DNA of 64,000 nucleotides from Torymus aiolomorphi (lineage: Eukaryota; Arthropoda; Insecta; Hymenoptera; Torymidae). The number at the start of each line of letters is the position of its first letter. The stretch's first letter is position 1. The position numbers and the translations under genes were made by a program. Positions 41,181-52,452 of this stretch are shown one piece after another. The stretch is taken from contig CM070873.1 in NCBI GenBank assembly GCA_036365515.1, positions 216,861,376-216,925,375 of the forward strand, written 5' to 3'. The notes under the pieces were generated by a model. The model did not search any database, was not told the DNA's origin, and saw only the letters and a program-made list of their open reading frames with translations.

Positions 41181-42176
41181 TGCTGTTTATACAATATACC
41201 GAATTTTTTTGGCGTATCCGCCAAAATCACTAGAGCGTATTGGTAACATTCACGGAGACAACCTTCCAAAAAGGTAACCGCAAAGTATCTAGCATACGAG
41301 AACACACCTATACCTCTTACTATCTACCAACATCTATATACCCTCCTAACCTCTATATACTAAAGATCAAAACAAACTACTTATCTAGATTTTCTGTATA
41401 GCTGAATTAATTTTTTACAATGACTCCGTCAGAAAAAATCATAGTCAGATTTTACTCAGCGAATACTTTTATGTATAATAATCAAGAATGTAGTGAAATT
41501 GAAAAAAACAAAGTATATAATGACATCCAGAGAGCTTTGGAATATGAAGGAAATGTGAATTATTCAGGTATTTATAATAAAAATATATATTTACTTCTAT
41601 TTTTTTATTAAATGGATATTATATATTTTTTATTGTTATAGTTCAACAAATCCGTGACAAATGGCAATACCTTTGTGATAGTTTTATTACAGCGACTAAG
41701 AAAGTAGAAAAGAAAGAAACTTTGACATATTTAGAAAACAGCTTATATCAAAAATTGTTCTTTTTAAAATCATTTATTATTTCAAAGAAGGCTCAAGAAG
41801 ATAGCATGTTATTGCAAAACTATGACTACAAAAACAATGTCAAAGTGAATGGAACTGCTGCAACCTTCTAAATTTCTTTCTTCGATTTTTTAATTGTTGT
41901 CGTAATCGAATATAATTAATGTTTAACTCCAATAGTTCAATAATTACATTATAATGCTCCATTTTGCAGTCACTTTTTTAGAGAAAATTTAAGTTTAAGT
42001 ACTTTGCTTGCAGAAAGCAGAAACTCGTTTGTTTTGATCATCAGTATAGGTGTGTTCTGGTATGCTAGATACTTTGCGGTTACTTTTTAGGAAGGGTGTC
42101 ACCGTAAATGTTACCAACATGCTCTAGTGATTTTGGCGGATACGCCAAAAAAATTCGGTACATTGTATAAACAGCA
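41181..42176 (+). mobile_element. PIF/Harbinger-like element carrying one small gene
   Basis: The ends TGCTGTTTATACAATATACC and its complement share about 100 bp of imperfect inverted arms (GGCGTATCCGCCAAAATCAC). TTA is duplicated at 41178-41180 and 42177-42179. The interior encodes a two-exon gene (41420-41871) but no transposase. In PIF/Harbinger elements a second gene encodes a Myb/MADF-like DNA-binding protein, which fits. Confidence 0.8.
41420..41871 (+). CDS. Myb/MADF-like small protein, two exons
   Basis: Exon 1 is 41420-41567 and exon 2 is 41642-41871, joined by a 74-bp GT-AG intron; together 125 codons. The middle (YSVQQIRDKWQYLCDSFITA, about residues 48-67) fits the third helix of a MADF or Myb/SANT-like DNA-binding domain with its conserved Trp. 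The rest is Lys-rich. It lies alone in a 996-bp PIF/Harbinger-like element, where such proteins normally help the transposase reach the nucleus and the transposon ends. The frame is intact and the splice sites good. The family match is by motif only and weak at the N-terminus. Confidence 0.65.
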
Positions 42177-42179
42177 TTA

Positions 42180-42541
42180 TGCCCTAATCACAACCGCGTA
42201 CGATCACGTACGTCTACGTACAACCGCGTCCGACGTTAAGGAAGAATCTAGTGATTTTCGCTGTTGCCAACAGCGGCAATGTCAGTGCAATAACTAGTAC
42301 TTTCGAGGAACAGACCTACTCACACGAAGTGCAGTAGATCGGAGTAACGCTTGCTTGTTTATGTCTGTGTCGTTGGTGTAGTAGCCGACTTTCGTATACG
42401 TAGGTCTGTTCCTCGAAAGTACTAGTTATTGCACTGACATTGCCGCTGTTGGCAACAGCGAAAATCACTAGATTCTTCCTCAACGTCGGACGCGGTTGTA
42501 CGCAGACGTACGCGATCGTACGCGGTTATGTGATTAGGGCA
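42180..42541. mobile_element. Foldback MITE (TGCCCTAATCAC ends)
   Basis: The ends TGCCCTAATCACAACCGCG and its complement; long arms include AACAGCGGCAATGTCAGTGC and TCGAGGAACAGACCTAC. TTA lies on each side (42177-42179 and 42542-42544), shared with its neighbours. Confidence 0.88.
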
Positions 42542-42544
42542 TTA

Positions 42545-43028
42545 GGGACTCGTCACAAATGGGACCGTGCCGTCGCCGCCCAGGTGCCGGCGCCACAGCG
42601 TGCCGAGCGCTTTTCGAATCAGAGTGCGCCGTCTAAGAGTATTGCTTCCGTGCTCCAAGCCCTTTTGGACATGTGAGTTTGCCATCTCCAATCTTTGTTT
42701 ATGACGAAAAAAATCAAGCATAGCCTGGATTGCTCCGAAATATTCTGCAGGTAAAATCATTGTTAAATTATCGTAAATTTTGTTAATGTCAACATTATGT
42801 TAGTTTTACGATGTTATAACACCTTTTTTTTGTTTAATACTGTTTAATAATATGCTTGATTTTTTTCGTCATAAACAAAGATTGCAGATGGCAAACTCAC
42901 ATGTCCAAAAGGGCTTGGAGCACGGAAGCAATACTCTTAGACGGCGCACTCCGATTCGAAAAGCGCTCGGCACGCTATGGCACCGGCACCCGGGCGGCGA
43001 CGGCACGGTCCCATTTGTGGCGAGTCCC
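42545..43028. mobile_element. MITE with GGGACTCGTCAC ends
   Basis: Inverted halves from GGGACTCGTCACAAATGG to its complement at 43028; inner arms contain CCGTGCTCCAAGCCCTTTTG and TTATGACGAAAAAA. The left flank is TTA and the right is TAA. A short sister of 40461-41177. Confidence 0.85.
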
Positions 43029-43107
43029 TAACACCAAACTCGTTTTCGACCGCTACTGCGCATCCCAACCATAGACTTATACTCATAGACTGCGTGCTCC
43101 CGTGTAA

Positions 43108-43863
43108 GGGAGAATCCACAAATGCACTGCGCTTCCCTGCACTGCGCTGCCCTGCGCTGCGCTGCCCTGCGCAGCGCCGCGATGTGCTGCCCGTTCCACC
43201 CCAGAAACAGGGAAGTTCATCTATGTTCATGGATATAGTTCCATTTTTATATGTTGACTTTGAATTTGATTTTCAGTTTACCTTTAGATTTCATAATGGC
43301 ATTTCAAGACAATTTCTATTTAAATAGAAGTGTTTAATTTGTGTTTTTTGCTATATTTAAATATGGAACTTGATAAAACAAGGAAATGTTTAGCAATTTG
43401 TCAAACATTAATTAAGTTGATGATAAATCTTCGACATTTAAAAAAAAAGAATTACAAGGTGGTGGACGAAACCTCATTTGTATCCACAAATCCGGAGTAG
43501 TTTAGGAGCCTATGATATAATTTGCAGTTGACGAAATGTCATAATTGAATGATATAACACCTATTTTAATGTAAAATAATAAATACTTGCCTTCAGAGCT
43601 CTTCTTCATTTTATTTTTTAATTACTTTTCGGATGAACATTTACAAAATTTTGGAGTTTCATCATCATCATGCTCCAAATTTTAATATCCAAACCAAAAT
43701 GGAGCTATGTCCATGAATTATGCTCTATATAGGTTGATTTCATGCGCCTAGAATAACACCATGAACATAGAAGGGCTTCTCTGTTTCTGGGGCGGAACGG
43801 ATCGCACAGCGCGGTGCAGCGCAGGGCAGCGCAGGGGGGCACAGTGCATTTGTGGATTCTCCC
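43108..43863. mobile_element. PIF/Harbinger-like MITE
   Basis: GGGAGAATCCACAAATGC and its complement, flanked by TAA (43105-43107 and 43864-43866). Subterminal CTGCGCTGCCCTGCG repeats lie on both sides. It is related in its ends to the copies at 33098 and 45103. The interior shows no transposase that I can recognise. Confidence 0.87.
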
Positions 43864-43892
43864 TAAAGCGCTGAAGCCAGGCAAGAGAGAGA

Positions 43893-44511
43893 ACCACCCC
43901 CCTTCCAGCCGATGAAAATTGCCAAAATCCAACAAATAAAAATACCAAAAGATAGGATTTAAACTGCTCCTTCCAAAAATATTTGTTATGGAAACTGCTC
44001 CCTTTTAATTATTGCAAAAAAAATTAAATAAATTGGTAATTGTTTTATATCTTTAACGATGAAATATGTGACTAAAGAAATAATATCCCACTGAATGTCG
44101 ATATTTATAATTTTTACACTAACAAGGATATTATTTCTTTAGTCAATTGTCTTAACGCACTTGGAAAAATTAAAAAAGTTGGAAGAAAGCCGAAAGGAGG
44201 TTAGCCATATGAAACGCTTTTTATTTTTTATCTTGAAAAGTTGAATGTTTATAAAAAATCTGATGGTGGAGCAATTTAATATTGATTAGGAGCAGATTAC
44301 TGCTATTTTTATTTTATTGAGAGCAGTTTAATTAAGCAAGATCGAGTTAATTAAAGATGCAAAAATGATTAAATTATTTTATTTTTTTTACAATAATTAA
44401 AAGGGAGCAGTTTTCATAATAAATATTTTTGGAAGGAGCAATTTAAATCCTATCTTTTGGTATTTTTTTTATTTCATTTGGACAATTCTCGTTGGCTGGG
44501 AGGGGGTCGGT
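43893..44511. mobile_element. Foldback MITE (ACC-CCCCC-CCAGCC ends)
   Basis: The left end ACCACCCCCCTTCCAGCC matches the complemented right end ACCGACCCCCTCCCAGCC, and inner arms share AGATAGGATTTAAACTGCTC and GGGAGCAGTTT. GAGAGA-rich sequence flanks both sides and could hide a target duplication. Confidence 0.8.
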
Positions 44512-44540
44512 AGAGAGAGAGTGCAATAGCTGTGGTGATA

Positions 44541-45085
44541 GGGCCTTTGCACGCTAAAAGCATAACGCAAAGGAATAAGGAATAAGAGGGCATAAGGTGG
44601 ACATAAGGTACTTATGCTCCGCTTATTCCTCTTATGCCCGTGTTGTGTACGCAACGGATCGTGCATAACCCCTAAATTGCTTGTTTTGGAGTAAGTTTTT
44701 TAATAATAAATTGCAAGTAAACATTTACCTCTTCATCCATTGTTAAAAAATGTCTACACTATAAATTATTATAAAAATAATCACTAAATGATTAAGAAGA
44801 AAACTTTTCTCACTTCTGCACGTTGAAATGATAAAATACAAAAGCCCCTCAAGTTTTATTATTTTGTCAAATTTTTACATTGTAACCAATTAGAGTCAAT
44901 TAATAATTACAGTAAGCTATTTCATTTCGAAAACTTTACTCCAAAAAAATCAAGAGGTTATGCACGTTTCGTTGCGTACACAACACGGGCATAAGAGGAA
45001 TAAGCGGAGCATAAGTACCTTATGTCCACCTTATGCCTTCTTATTCCTTATTCCTTCGCGTTATGCTTTTAGCGTGCAAAGGCCC
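44541..45085. mobile_element. MITE copy C (GGGCCTTTGCACGC ends)
   Basis: 545 bp, flanked by ATA (44538-44540 and 45086-45088), nearly identical to copy B. It inserted in K2 between AGCTGTGGTG and CTCTCTTTC. Confidence 0.92.
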
Positions 45086-45102
45086 ATACTCTCTCTTTCT
45101 AA

Positions 45103-45784
45103 GGAAGAATATACATAAGCGCCGCGCTGCGCTGCGCTGCGCCGCGCCGTGCTGCGCCGTGCTGCCGCTGCGCTGAAGCTTAGCTCTGCCGTTCCGTTCG
45201 TATATTCTTAGAAAAAAATGAGCAGTTGCATGTCTATGATATTTGTAAATCACGGACGATGTGTATCTGCTCCAAAATGAAAAGTTAAATAAATGAAGGG
45301 ATAGTTTATATGACGGACAGTTTAAGTACAAAAGTATTTTAAGCCGAGAAAGAAAACACAAGACCCAATTGATATGATATACTATGAATTATAAAATTGA
45401 TTAGAACATTGGAAAATGAAGCTATTGATGAATAAGATGGAATTAGGCGATAATGAGATGTCCTTTAACCAGTTCAAATAAATGATGAAATTGATTAAAA
45501 CTCATGTTAATAAATCTATAAAACTCTTCATGATCCTTTAATGCAAAATATTTAAATAAAGTGCTATAAGCACTATGAATATTTCTTTGAGGTATTGCTA
45601 AATGTGGTCGAACCCACCACCTTCTGCAAGATTGTTGTTTTTTTTTCTTAATTTTTTTAACAATTTCAATAACTTTAATGAAATTATACATTTTTCTAAT
45701 TTTTTTTATGTTGGCTTTTTTTTATCTTGACCAGCGCAAGCAGAGAACCGCGCAGCGCAGCGCGGCACTTATGTACATTCTCCC
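45103..45784. mobile_element. PIF/Harbinger non-autonomous element, copy 2
   Basis: GAAGAATATACATAAGCGCC to its counterpart ending GTACATTCTCCC, flanked by TAA (45100-45102 and 45785-45787). It is a sister of 33098-33990 without the nested MITE, and it contains a transposase fragment. Confidence 0.88.
45443..45691 (-). pseudogene. PIF/Harbinger transposase, N-terminal fragment
   Basis: About 80 residues read on the minus strand. RRWWVRPHLAIPQRNIHSAY and EEFYRFINMSFNQFHHLFEL are typical of the region before the DDE core in Harbinger transposases and HARBI1. The catalytic domain is absent, so it is a relic retained in an internally deleted element. Confidence 0.85.
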
Positions 45785-45984
45785 TAATGGGCGCTTGGTG
45801 GGGGCAGTGCATCGATACTTTACTGTCTTCTGGCGCCTGCGCACTAGAGGCCTTCGCCGATTGGGCGCTCGAGTGGCTCTATAGCGGCATGAGTATAACG
45901 CGCGCGTTCAAACAGCGAGCGCACGAGTAGACGGATCACGCGAGGACTAAACATACAATAAAGTTACGTAGATGTGCGAAACTA

Positions 45985-47085
45985 AGCGAGACAATTATCA
46001 AAATTATTTCTAAACCCAAGTAGGCGGGGGACGCGAGGTCCCCGCATGTAAAAGAGTTACATAGAACTGCAACACGAATATTTAAATAATTTTTAAACCC
46101 AAGTAGCCGGAGGATATGAGGTCCACGCATATAAGGGAGTCATGCAGACATGAAAAAATAAGCAAAACGATTATGTAAATCATTTTTAAACCCAAGTAGC
46201 CGGGGAATACGGGGTCCAACACATATAAGGGAGTATTGTAAACATGAAAAAATAAACAAAACGATTATTTAAATAATTTTTAAACCCAAGTAGGCGAGGG
46301 ATAGGAAGTCCACACATATAAGGGAGTATTGTAGACATGAAAAAATAAGCCAAACGACTATTTAAATAATTTTTAAACCCAAGTATGCGGGGGATATGGG
46401 GTCCACCCATATAAGGAAGTCATGTAGACATGAAAAAATAAGCAAAACCATTATTTTAATAATTTTCAAACCCAAGTAGCCGGGGGATATAAGGTCCACG
46501 CATATTAGGGAATTACGTAGACGAGTACCAATAAGCAAGACAATTATTTAAACAATTTTTAAACCCAAGTAGGAGGGGGATATGAGGTCCACGCATATAA
46601 GGGAGTATTGTAGACGTGAAAAAATAAGCAAAACGACTATTTAAATAATTTTTAAACCCAAGTATGCGGGGGATATGGGGTCCACCCATATAAGGAAGTC
46701 ATGTAGACATGAAAAAATAAGCAAAACGATTATTTTAATAATTTTCAAACCCAAGTAGCCGGGGGATATAAGGTCCACGCATATTAGGGAATTACGTAGA
46801 CGAGTACCAATAAGCAAGACAATTATTTAAACAATTTTTAAACCCAAGTAGGAGGGGGATATGAGGTCCACGCATATAAGGGAGTTATGTAGAAATGACA
46901 AAATAAGAAAAATGATTATTTAAATAATTTTTAAACCCAAGTAGCCGGGGGACACGAGGTTCACGCATATTAGGGAATTTCGTCAACATGCAACAATAAG
47001 CAAGAAAATTATTTAAACAATTATTAAACCCAAGTAGGCGGGGGATATGAGGTCCACGCATATAAGGGAGTCATGCAGACCCGAA
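45985..47085 (-). repeat. 93-bp satellite array, left arm
   Basis: About twelve units, each with AACCCAAGTAGCCGGGGG, GGTCCACGCATATAAGGGAG and GAAAAAATAAGCAAAACGA. Marker spacing is 93-94 bp. Two blocks of three units near 46375 and 46655 are almost identical, showing recent multi-unit duplication. Confidence 0.92.
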
Positions 47086-47730
47086 AAATCCCTTATATGC
47101 GCTATCCCGGCTACTTGGATTTCAAAATTATTTAAATAATCGTTTTGCTTATTTTTTAATGTCTACATGACTCCCTTATATGGGTGGACCCCGTATCCCC
47201 CGGCTACTTGGGTTTAAAAATTATTTAAATAGTCGTTTTGCTTATTTTTTTCATATCTACAATACTCCCTTATATGTATGGACCCCATATATTCCGGTTA
47301 CTTGGATTTAAAAATGATTTAAATAATGGTTGTGCTTATTTGTTTATGTCTGCATGGCTCCCTTATATGCGTGGACCTCATATCCCTCGGCTACTTGGGT
47401 TTAAAAATTGTTTAAATAATTGTCTTGCTTATTGTTGCACGTCTACGAAATTCTCTAATATGCGTGGACCTCGCGTCCCCCGCCTATTTGGGTTTAAAAA
47501 TTATTTAAATAATCGTTTTGCTTATTTTTTCTTGCTTACAATACTCCTTTATATGTGTGGACCCAATATTCCCTGGCTACTTGGGTTTAAAAATGATTTA
47601 AATAATGGTTTTGCTTATTTTTTCATGTCTGCGTGACTCCCTTATATGCGTGGACCTCATATCCCCCGGCTGCTTTGGTTTAAAAATTATTTAAATAATT
47701 GTTTTGCTTATTTTTTCATGTCTACATAAC
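47086..47730 (+). repeat. 93-bp satellite array, right arm, first part
   Basis: The orientation flips at about 47085. Units then read with CTTATATGCGTGGACC and GGCTACTTGGGTTTAAAAA. The array stops at the Gypsy composite and resumes at 57909. Confidence 0.9.
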
Positions 47731-47936
47731 TGTAGGAAGTGGTGGGGTCGTAGAATGACACACGTGCTTCCTAGTATATGTTTTATTGATTCTCTCTCTG
47801 GACTGACTGACTCACACGGAGCTCAGTGTGGAACTGAGCGGCGACGTCGGCGGCGCTCGCTCGCAGCATGCGCTGCTCTCTCTCTCTCTCTCTCTTAACA
47901 CTATCTAGTGCCGCCACCTATCGGTGGGGGTCTACA
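47731..47936 (-). repeat. Family X 3' LTR
   Basis: 206 bp, beginning (minus strand) TGTAGACCCCCACCG and ending CACTTCCTACA. It contains a (GA)n run and AATAAA near 47788. A purine-rich stretch with GGGGGGAGTAC precedes it. Confidence 0.85.
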
Positions 47937-48379
47937 GTACTCCCCCCGAAAGGAGAGAAAATGAGTATCATTTTTTTACAGGTGCGACGTAGCGCTTGAT
48001 TGATGAGAGAGATTACAAGAGTGCGTGAAATGAGAGTGCAGTCAGTGCGCAATGAGCATAGCTTAAGATCTAGAATCACAGAATAATGATTGTACAAGTG
48101 TTTGCTTGTAATAGGAACAATAACAATTGTTTGTTCGGATTTGACTCCATAAGGCTATAGTATAGTCTTTGGTTGCGCAACGTAGTAAAAATAATATAAT
48201 GTTGTGATCTGTGAGATCGAAAGTAACGTGCAAGTTACTCGTGATTGACTTAAGCTTAACAAAACGTATTTACAAAAAGATTTACAGCAGGTCACGTAGT
48301 GCGATAAATTAAACTAACGTAGGTTTGGTCTCTGCACCTCTCGCAAAATGAACAATTACATCTGCGCAAATGAGTCGAC
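47937..48379 (-). other. Family X 3' untranslated region
   Basis: Between pol-X and LTR-X; no gene or clear repeat. Confidence 0.5.
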
Positions 48380-51300
48380 TCAGTCTTTTTTGTTCCGTTT
48401 AAGAATATTGGGGACGAACTTTACGCGCTTAGGTTTGGGTAAAGAAGGAATGAGCTGAGTAGAATGTCTGTTGGCAGGAGGGGTGAGAGGTAAGGGTGGC
48501 TCGTCCGCTGCTGGAAGCTGTGAAGGCTTGAGAATGCCTGCAGGTTTAGGCATGGTACGCACTGCAATTGGAGATGGAGGGGTGATCGGTTCAGGAGTGT
48601 TATCCTTAGCGCTGTTAGGGTCCTCGTGAAGGGTGAACGCAGGCTTCAAGCTTTCGATGCTTACGGTCCTGGTTCTGCCATTCACATCTATATTGAAGGT
48701 GTGATTGTCGCTGTTGCGCGAAAACACCTTGTGCGTGCCAGTGTAAGGCCGTGTTAAAGCTGGTCTGATTGGCTTCTCTTGCATCCAGACGTGAGTGCAA
48801 GTGTCTAAGCCTTGGTGTAAAAATGGTTTGGTTGCGGTTTTGTGGCTAACTGGAACGGTTCGCAGTTGACGCATGAATTCGCGGAATTCGTTGTGAAAGG
48901 TGCGAACGTTTGGTTGTTCCGCTGTAAGGGGCGAGAAGTCACCAGGAATTCGCATAGGTTTACCGAAAACTAAGTCAACTGGATTGGCATCAGTGTCTAA
49001 ACGGATGCGTGTGCGTATCCTAGCATGACTGTGGGTAACAGATAGACCCACTCCTGATTGTTGCCGTGACAAGTGAGGGCTGTTTTAATGTCCCTGTGAA
49101 GGCGTTTCACCATGCCGTTAGATGCCGGGTGGTAGGAGGTGGTTCTGACTCTGTTGGTGCCTAAAATGGATAAAAGTTCGGTGAACAATCTGGATTCGAA
49201 CTGGGCGCCTTGATCCGTCGTGATCGTGGTTGGTGCACCATATCGACAAATCCAGTCGTTGTAGAAGGCACGAGCTACCGTGGGTGCTGTGGTGTCAGAG
49301 ATTGGAATTGCCTCAGGCCATCTCGAGTAACAATAGATGATGGTGAGGACGTGAGTGAAACCTTGGCTGTTGGCAAAAGGTCCAACGAGGTCCAAGTGCA
49401 CGTGATCGAATCTGGCATCTGGAGTAACAAAGTGCTTGGGCAAAAATTTATTGTGTCTTGTAACTTTGGATTGTTGACAAGCAGCACATGTTTTGCACCA
49501 AGTGGCGATATCCCGGCTCATGTTAGGCCAAACGTATTGTTGGTGAACGAGACGAGTTGTTACCTTAGCTCCAGGGTGCGAAGGTGGGTGATAGCTGTCG
49601 AAAACTATCCTTCGTAGTTTTCCTGACACGTACGGCCGTATGGAATCCTCGTAGAAATCACAGTAGAACGGCGTGTGATCAGGGCCCCACGTAAGCTTGC
49701 GAAGCTTGAGAGGGTGAGCCGGGGTGTTCAGGATTTCTTTGAGTTGCTCGTCGTTTGCTTGTTCCTGACTGAGTTGCGTTGGATCGAAGAACGTCGGAAG
49801 TCTAAAGGCGTTTATGTTTGCAAGAATCTTCCTGACCTGAGGGTCTGCTAGCAGCTAGGAATCGCTCCAGTCGAAAAGTGCCGGGGAGGTGAAAGTGTTG
49901 ATTCTGGATAAAGCATCCGCAACATCATTCTCTTCGCCTGGGAGATAGCAAATCTCCACGTTAAACTGAGTGATGTCGGATAGCCTGCGTGAGCGGATAG
50001 CTGGCATTTTGTCCGAGTTCTGCTGTAGAGCGTAGACTAGCGGTTTGTGGTCTGTGAAGATCTTGAATTCCACGCCTTCTAGATAGTGGTGGAAATGGCG
50101 AATTGCCTCATAGATAGCTGTGAGCTCCCTGTCGTAAGTGGAATATTTCTTTTACGCAGGTGTAAAGAGCTGCGAGAAGAATCCTAAAGGTTGCCACAGG
50201 TTGCCGGAGCGTTGCTCTAGGGCTGCTCCCATTTTAAAATCTGAGGCGTCTGTCTTGAGACGTAATTCCGCGTTCTCACGTGGTAAGAACGTGAGGTTGA
50301 CAACGTCGTCCTTGCACTTCTGGAATGCGTTCTTGGCTTCATTGGTCCAGGCGACTGGACGTTTGTCCTTCTTCTTGGCACCTTTCAAGAATTTGTTGAG
50401 AGGGCGCTGCGTGTGAGCTGCGTTAGCTAGCAGACGCCTGTAACTGTTCACAAGATCCAAGAATCTACGTAGCTCTTGGATGGTCTGTGGTAGAGGAAAT
50501 TCTTGAATTGCCTTGACCTTCTCTGGGTTAGGCTTGAAGCCATTGGGCGTAATGAGATGGCCCAGGAAGACCAATTCTGTGACGCCGAATTTGCATTTTT
50601 CAACATTGACTTGAAGCTCGTATTCACTGAAACGTGAAAGAACTAAGTCAAGATGTTGCTTGTGTTCTTCTTCTGAAGTGGAAGCAATCAGAATGTCGTC
50701 TAAATAGACAAAGACAAAGTCTAGGTCGCCTAGTGCTGAGTTGATGTATCGCTGAAACGTTTGGGAAGCGTTGCGAAATCCAAACGTCATGACTGGAAAT
50801 TCGTAAAGTCCGAAAGGCGTGATGACGGCGGTCTTGGACACGTCCTCTGGGGCTACCGGTATTTGGTGGTAGGCTTGGCATAAATCAAGAGCTGAGAAGA
50901 TGCTCTTGTTATGCAGCAAGGTCATGCAATCGTGCATGTGGGGGATTGGATAACGGTCTGGAACTGTGACCGTGTTTAATTTGCGGTAGTCACCGCAAGG
51001 GCGCCAATCACCGTTCTTTTTGGGCTCCATCTGCAATGGACTGGCCCAAGGACTGTTTGACGGGCGGCAGATGCCCAGTTCGCACCATTTGCTAAACTCT
51101 TTCTTAGCTGCTTTGAGTTTGGCGGGTGAGAGGCGACGACTCTGCGAGACTGGTGGTCCTGTCGTCAGTATGTAGTGAAATACTTCCCGCTTCTTGACAG
51201 CTCGGAACTGAGCTGGTCCGAAGACGTTGGGATATTTGTTGATGATGCTCGCGTATTTGTGATGCGGAGCCAAAAACGAGATTTGAAAGGATTGCACTGC

Positions 51301-51683
51301 TTTGACAAACGCAGGTGCATGTGTGAACTGGTTGCCGTCTACTAATTTCTTATGTTTTAGATCAGGTAAGAGATGATAGTGAGTGAGCAGATCAGCTCCG
51401 ATTATGGAATGAGGAACGTCCGCTATGGTAAAGTTCCAAGTGAGCCTGTAAGGTAGGCCTATGTCTATCTGAAGGCGTGCGACGCCGAAGACGTCTATCG
51501 TGGATCCGTTAACGGCGTATAGTTTTACTTCAGCTGGGCCTCCTCGCCAGCTTTTAGGTTTCGGGATGACCGAGATGTCGGCACCCGTGTCGATTGAGAA
51601 AACTTCACCGGAAAATTTATCTTTAACGTGGAGACGTGCAGTAATGCCTGTCCGGCTGTCAGTCTCCGCGACAGCAGGTTGCT
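48380..51683 (-). pseudogene. Family X Pol: protease, RT, RNase H, integrase, broken
   Basis: Protease active site [12 protein letters not shown] is near 51590. RT has [14 protein letters not shown] and the catalytic box in [11 protein letters not shown]. RNase H has [15 protein letters not shown] and TDHKPLVYAL. Integrase has HLDLVGPF and TTDQGAQFESR. Breaks: TAA at about 50152-50154 in RNase H, TAG at 49855-49857 after it, and a frame change near 49010-49070. The third catalytic residue is lost too: the GMVKRLHR segment has Lys where Glu is expected. Confidence 0.92.
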
Positions 51684-52118
51684 CTAGTTTCCCTGACTGG
51701 CCGGAGCGTCAGGATTCTTGACTTTATATTCCTGACCAGATCCGCGTTTCCAGTCGCAAGGAAGGAGGCAGTTGCGGGCCTCTTTGCCGAACTCGTGGTG
51801 ATATCTGCAAAGGCCTTTTTTGTTGTCCCGCGAGCCGGACGTTGATCTTGCGGGTGAAGAATCGCGCCTGTTCCTGGAGCTCGAGCGTGGGCGTCGTTTG
51901 TTATCGAAACGCCTGCCCAATTCTTGGATGGCCGCTATTATTTGGGTAACACCTTCTTCTGGTACTGCAGAAGCTGAGTTGGGTGTTTTCAAGGTGTTGA
52001 TGCTGTGCAACTGTTGAAGTGCATCGTGAGCCATGTCCGCACTCTTGAGAAGTTCTGCTTCTTCCTTGAAATTAATGACCATGATTTGAATCTGCGCTGG
52101 TAGACGGGTACGCCACAC
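51684..52118 (-). pseudogene. Family X Gag, C-terminal fragment
   Basis: About 144 residues with a Ser/Arg-rich basic segment (RRPRSSSRNRRDSSPARS) and a Cys/His cluster CRYHHEFGKEARNC resembling the Gag C-termini of this arthropod Gypsy branch instead of a CCHC knuckle. The N-terminal part is missing; upstream sequence (52119 on) is unrelated. Confidence 0.78.
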
Positions 52119-52452
52119 AGTGTTCTATTTTGAAAAAAAATGGACAAAATGAAATATCTCGCGAACGGATATCGATAGCCGGATGAATCCAACTGCATTT
52201 TAAAGTTGAAGTAATGTACAATAAAGGAAAAATAGTCCAGTACTGATCATTTGACCATGTGACCTTGGAAATGAAAAATAAAAGTTGAATAAATAACGTA
52301 TTTTCGGCTTTTTCATTGTAGACTTCCTGGCTATCAATTTTTTCGATAAAAAAAATATGTACTCCTGTAGTGTTTGATGCAAGGAATCCGAATTTGATGT
52401 CAGAATTGTCCTATCGCACACCAATTTGTTTTTACTGTATATCACAGTCGAG
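52119..52452. other. Junction between family Y pol and family X gag
   Basis: About 334 bp of AT-rich sequence without LTR, gag or pol similarity. An 81-residue minus-strand frame (52200-52445) has no recognisable features. It may be foreign filler or the remains of a 3' region of family Y. Confidence 0.5.

Noticed and set aside
45985..47730. Array considered as CRISPR
   Set aside because: Units are 93 bp with no unique spacers, in a eukaryotic transposon; it is a satellite.
49210..49617. Plus-strand frame of 135 residues
   Set aside because: Opposite strand of the family X integrase.
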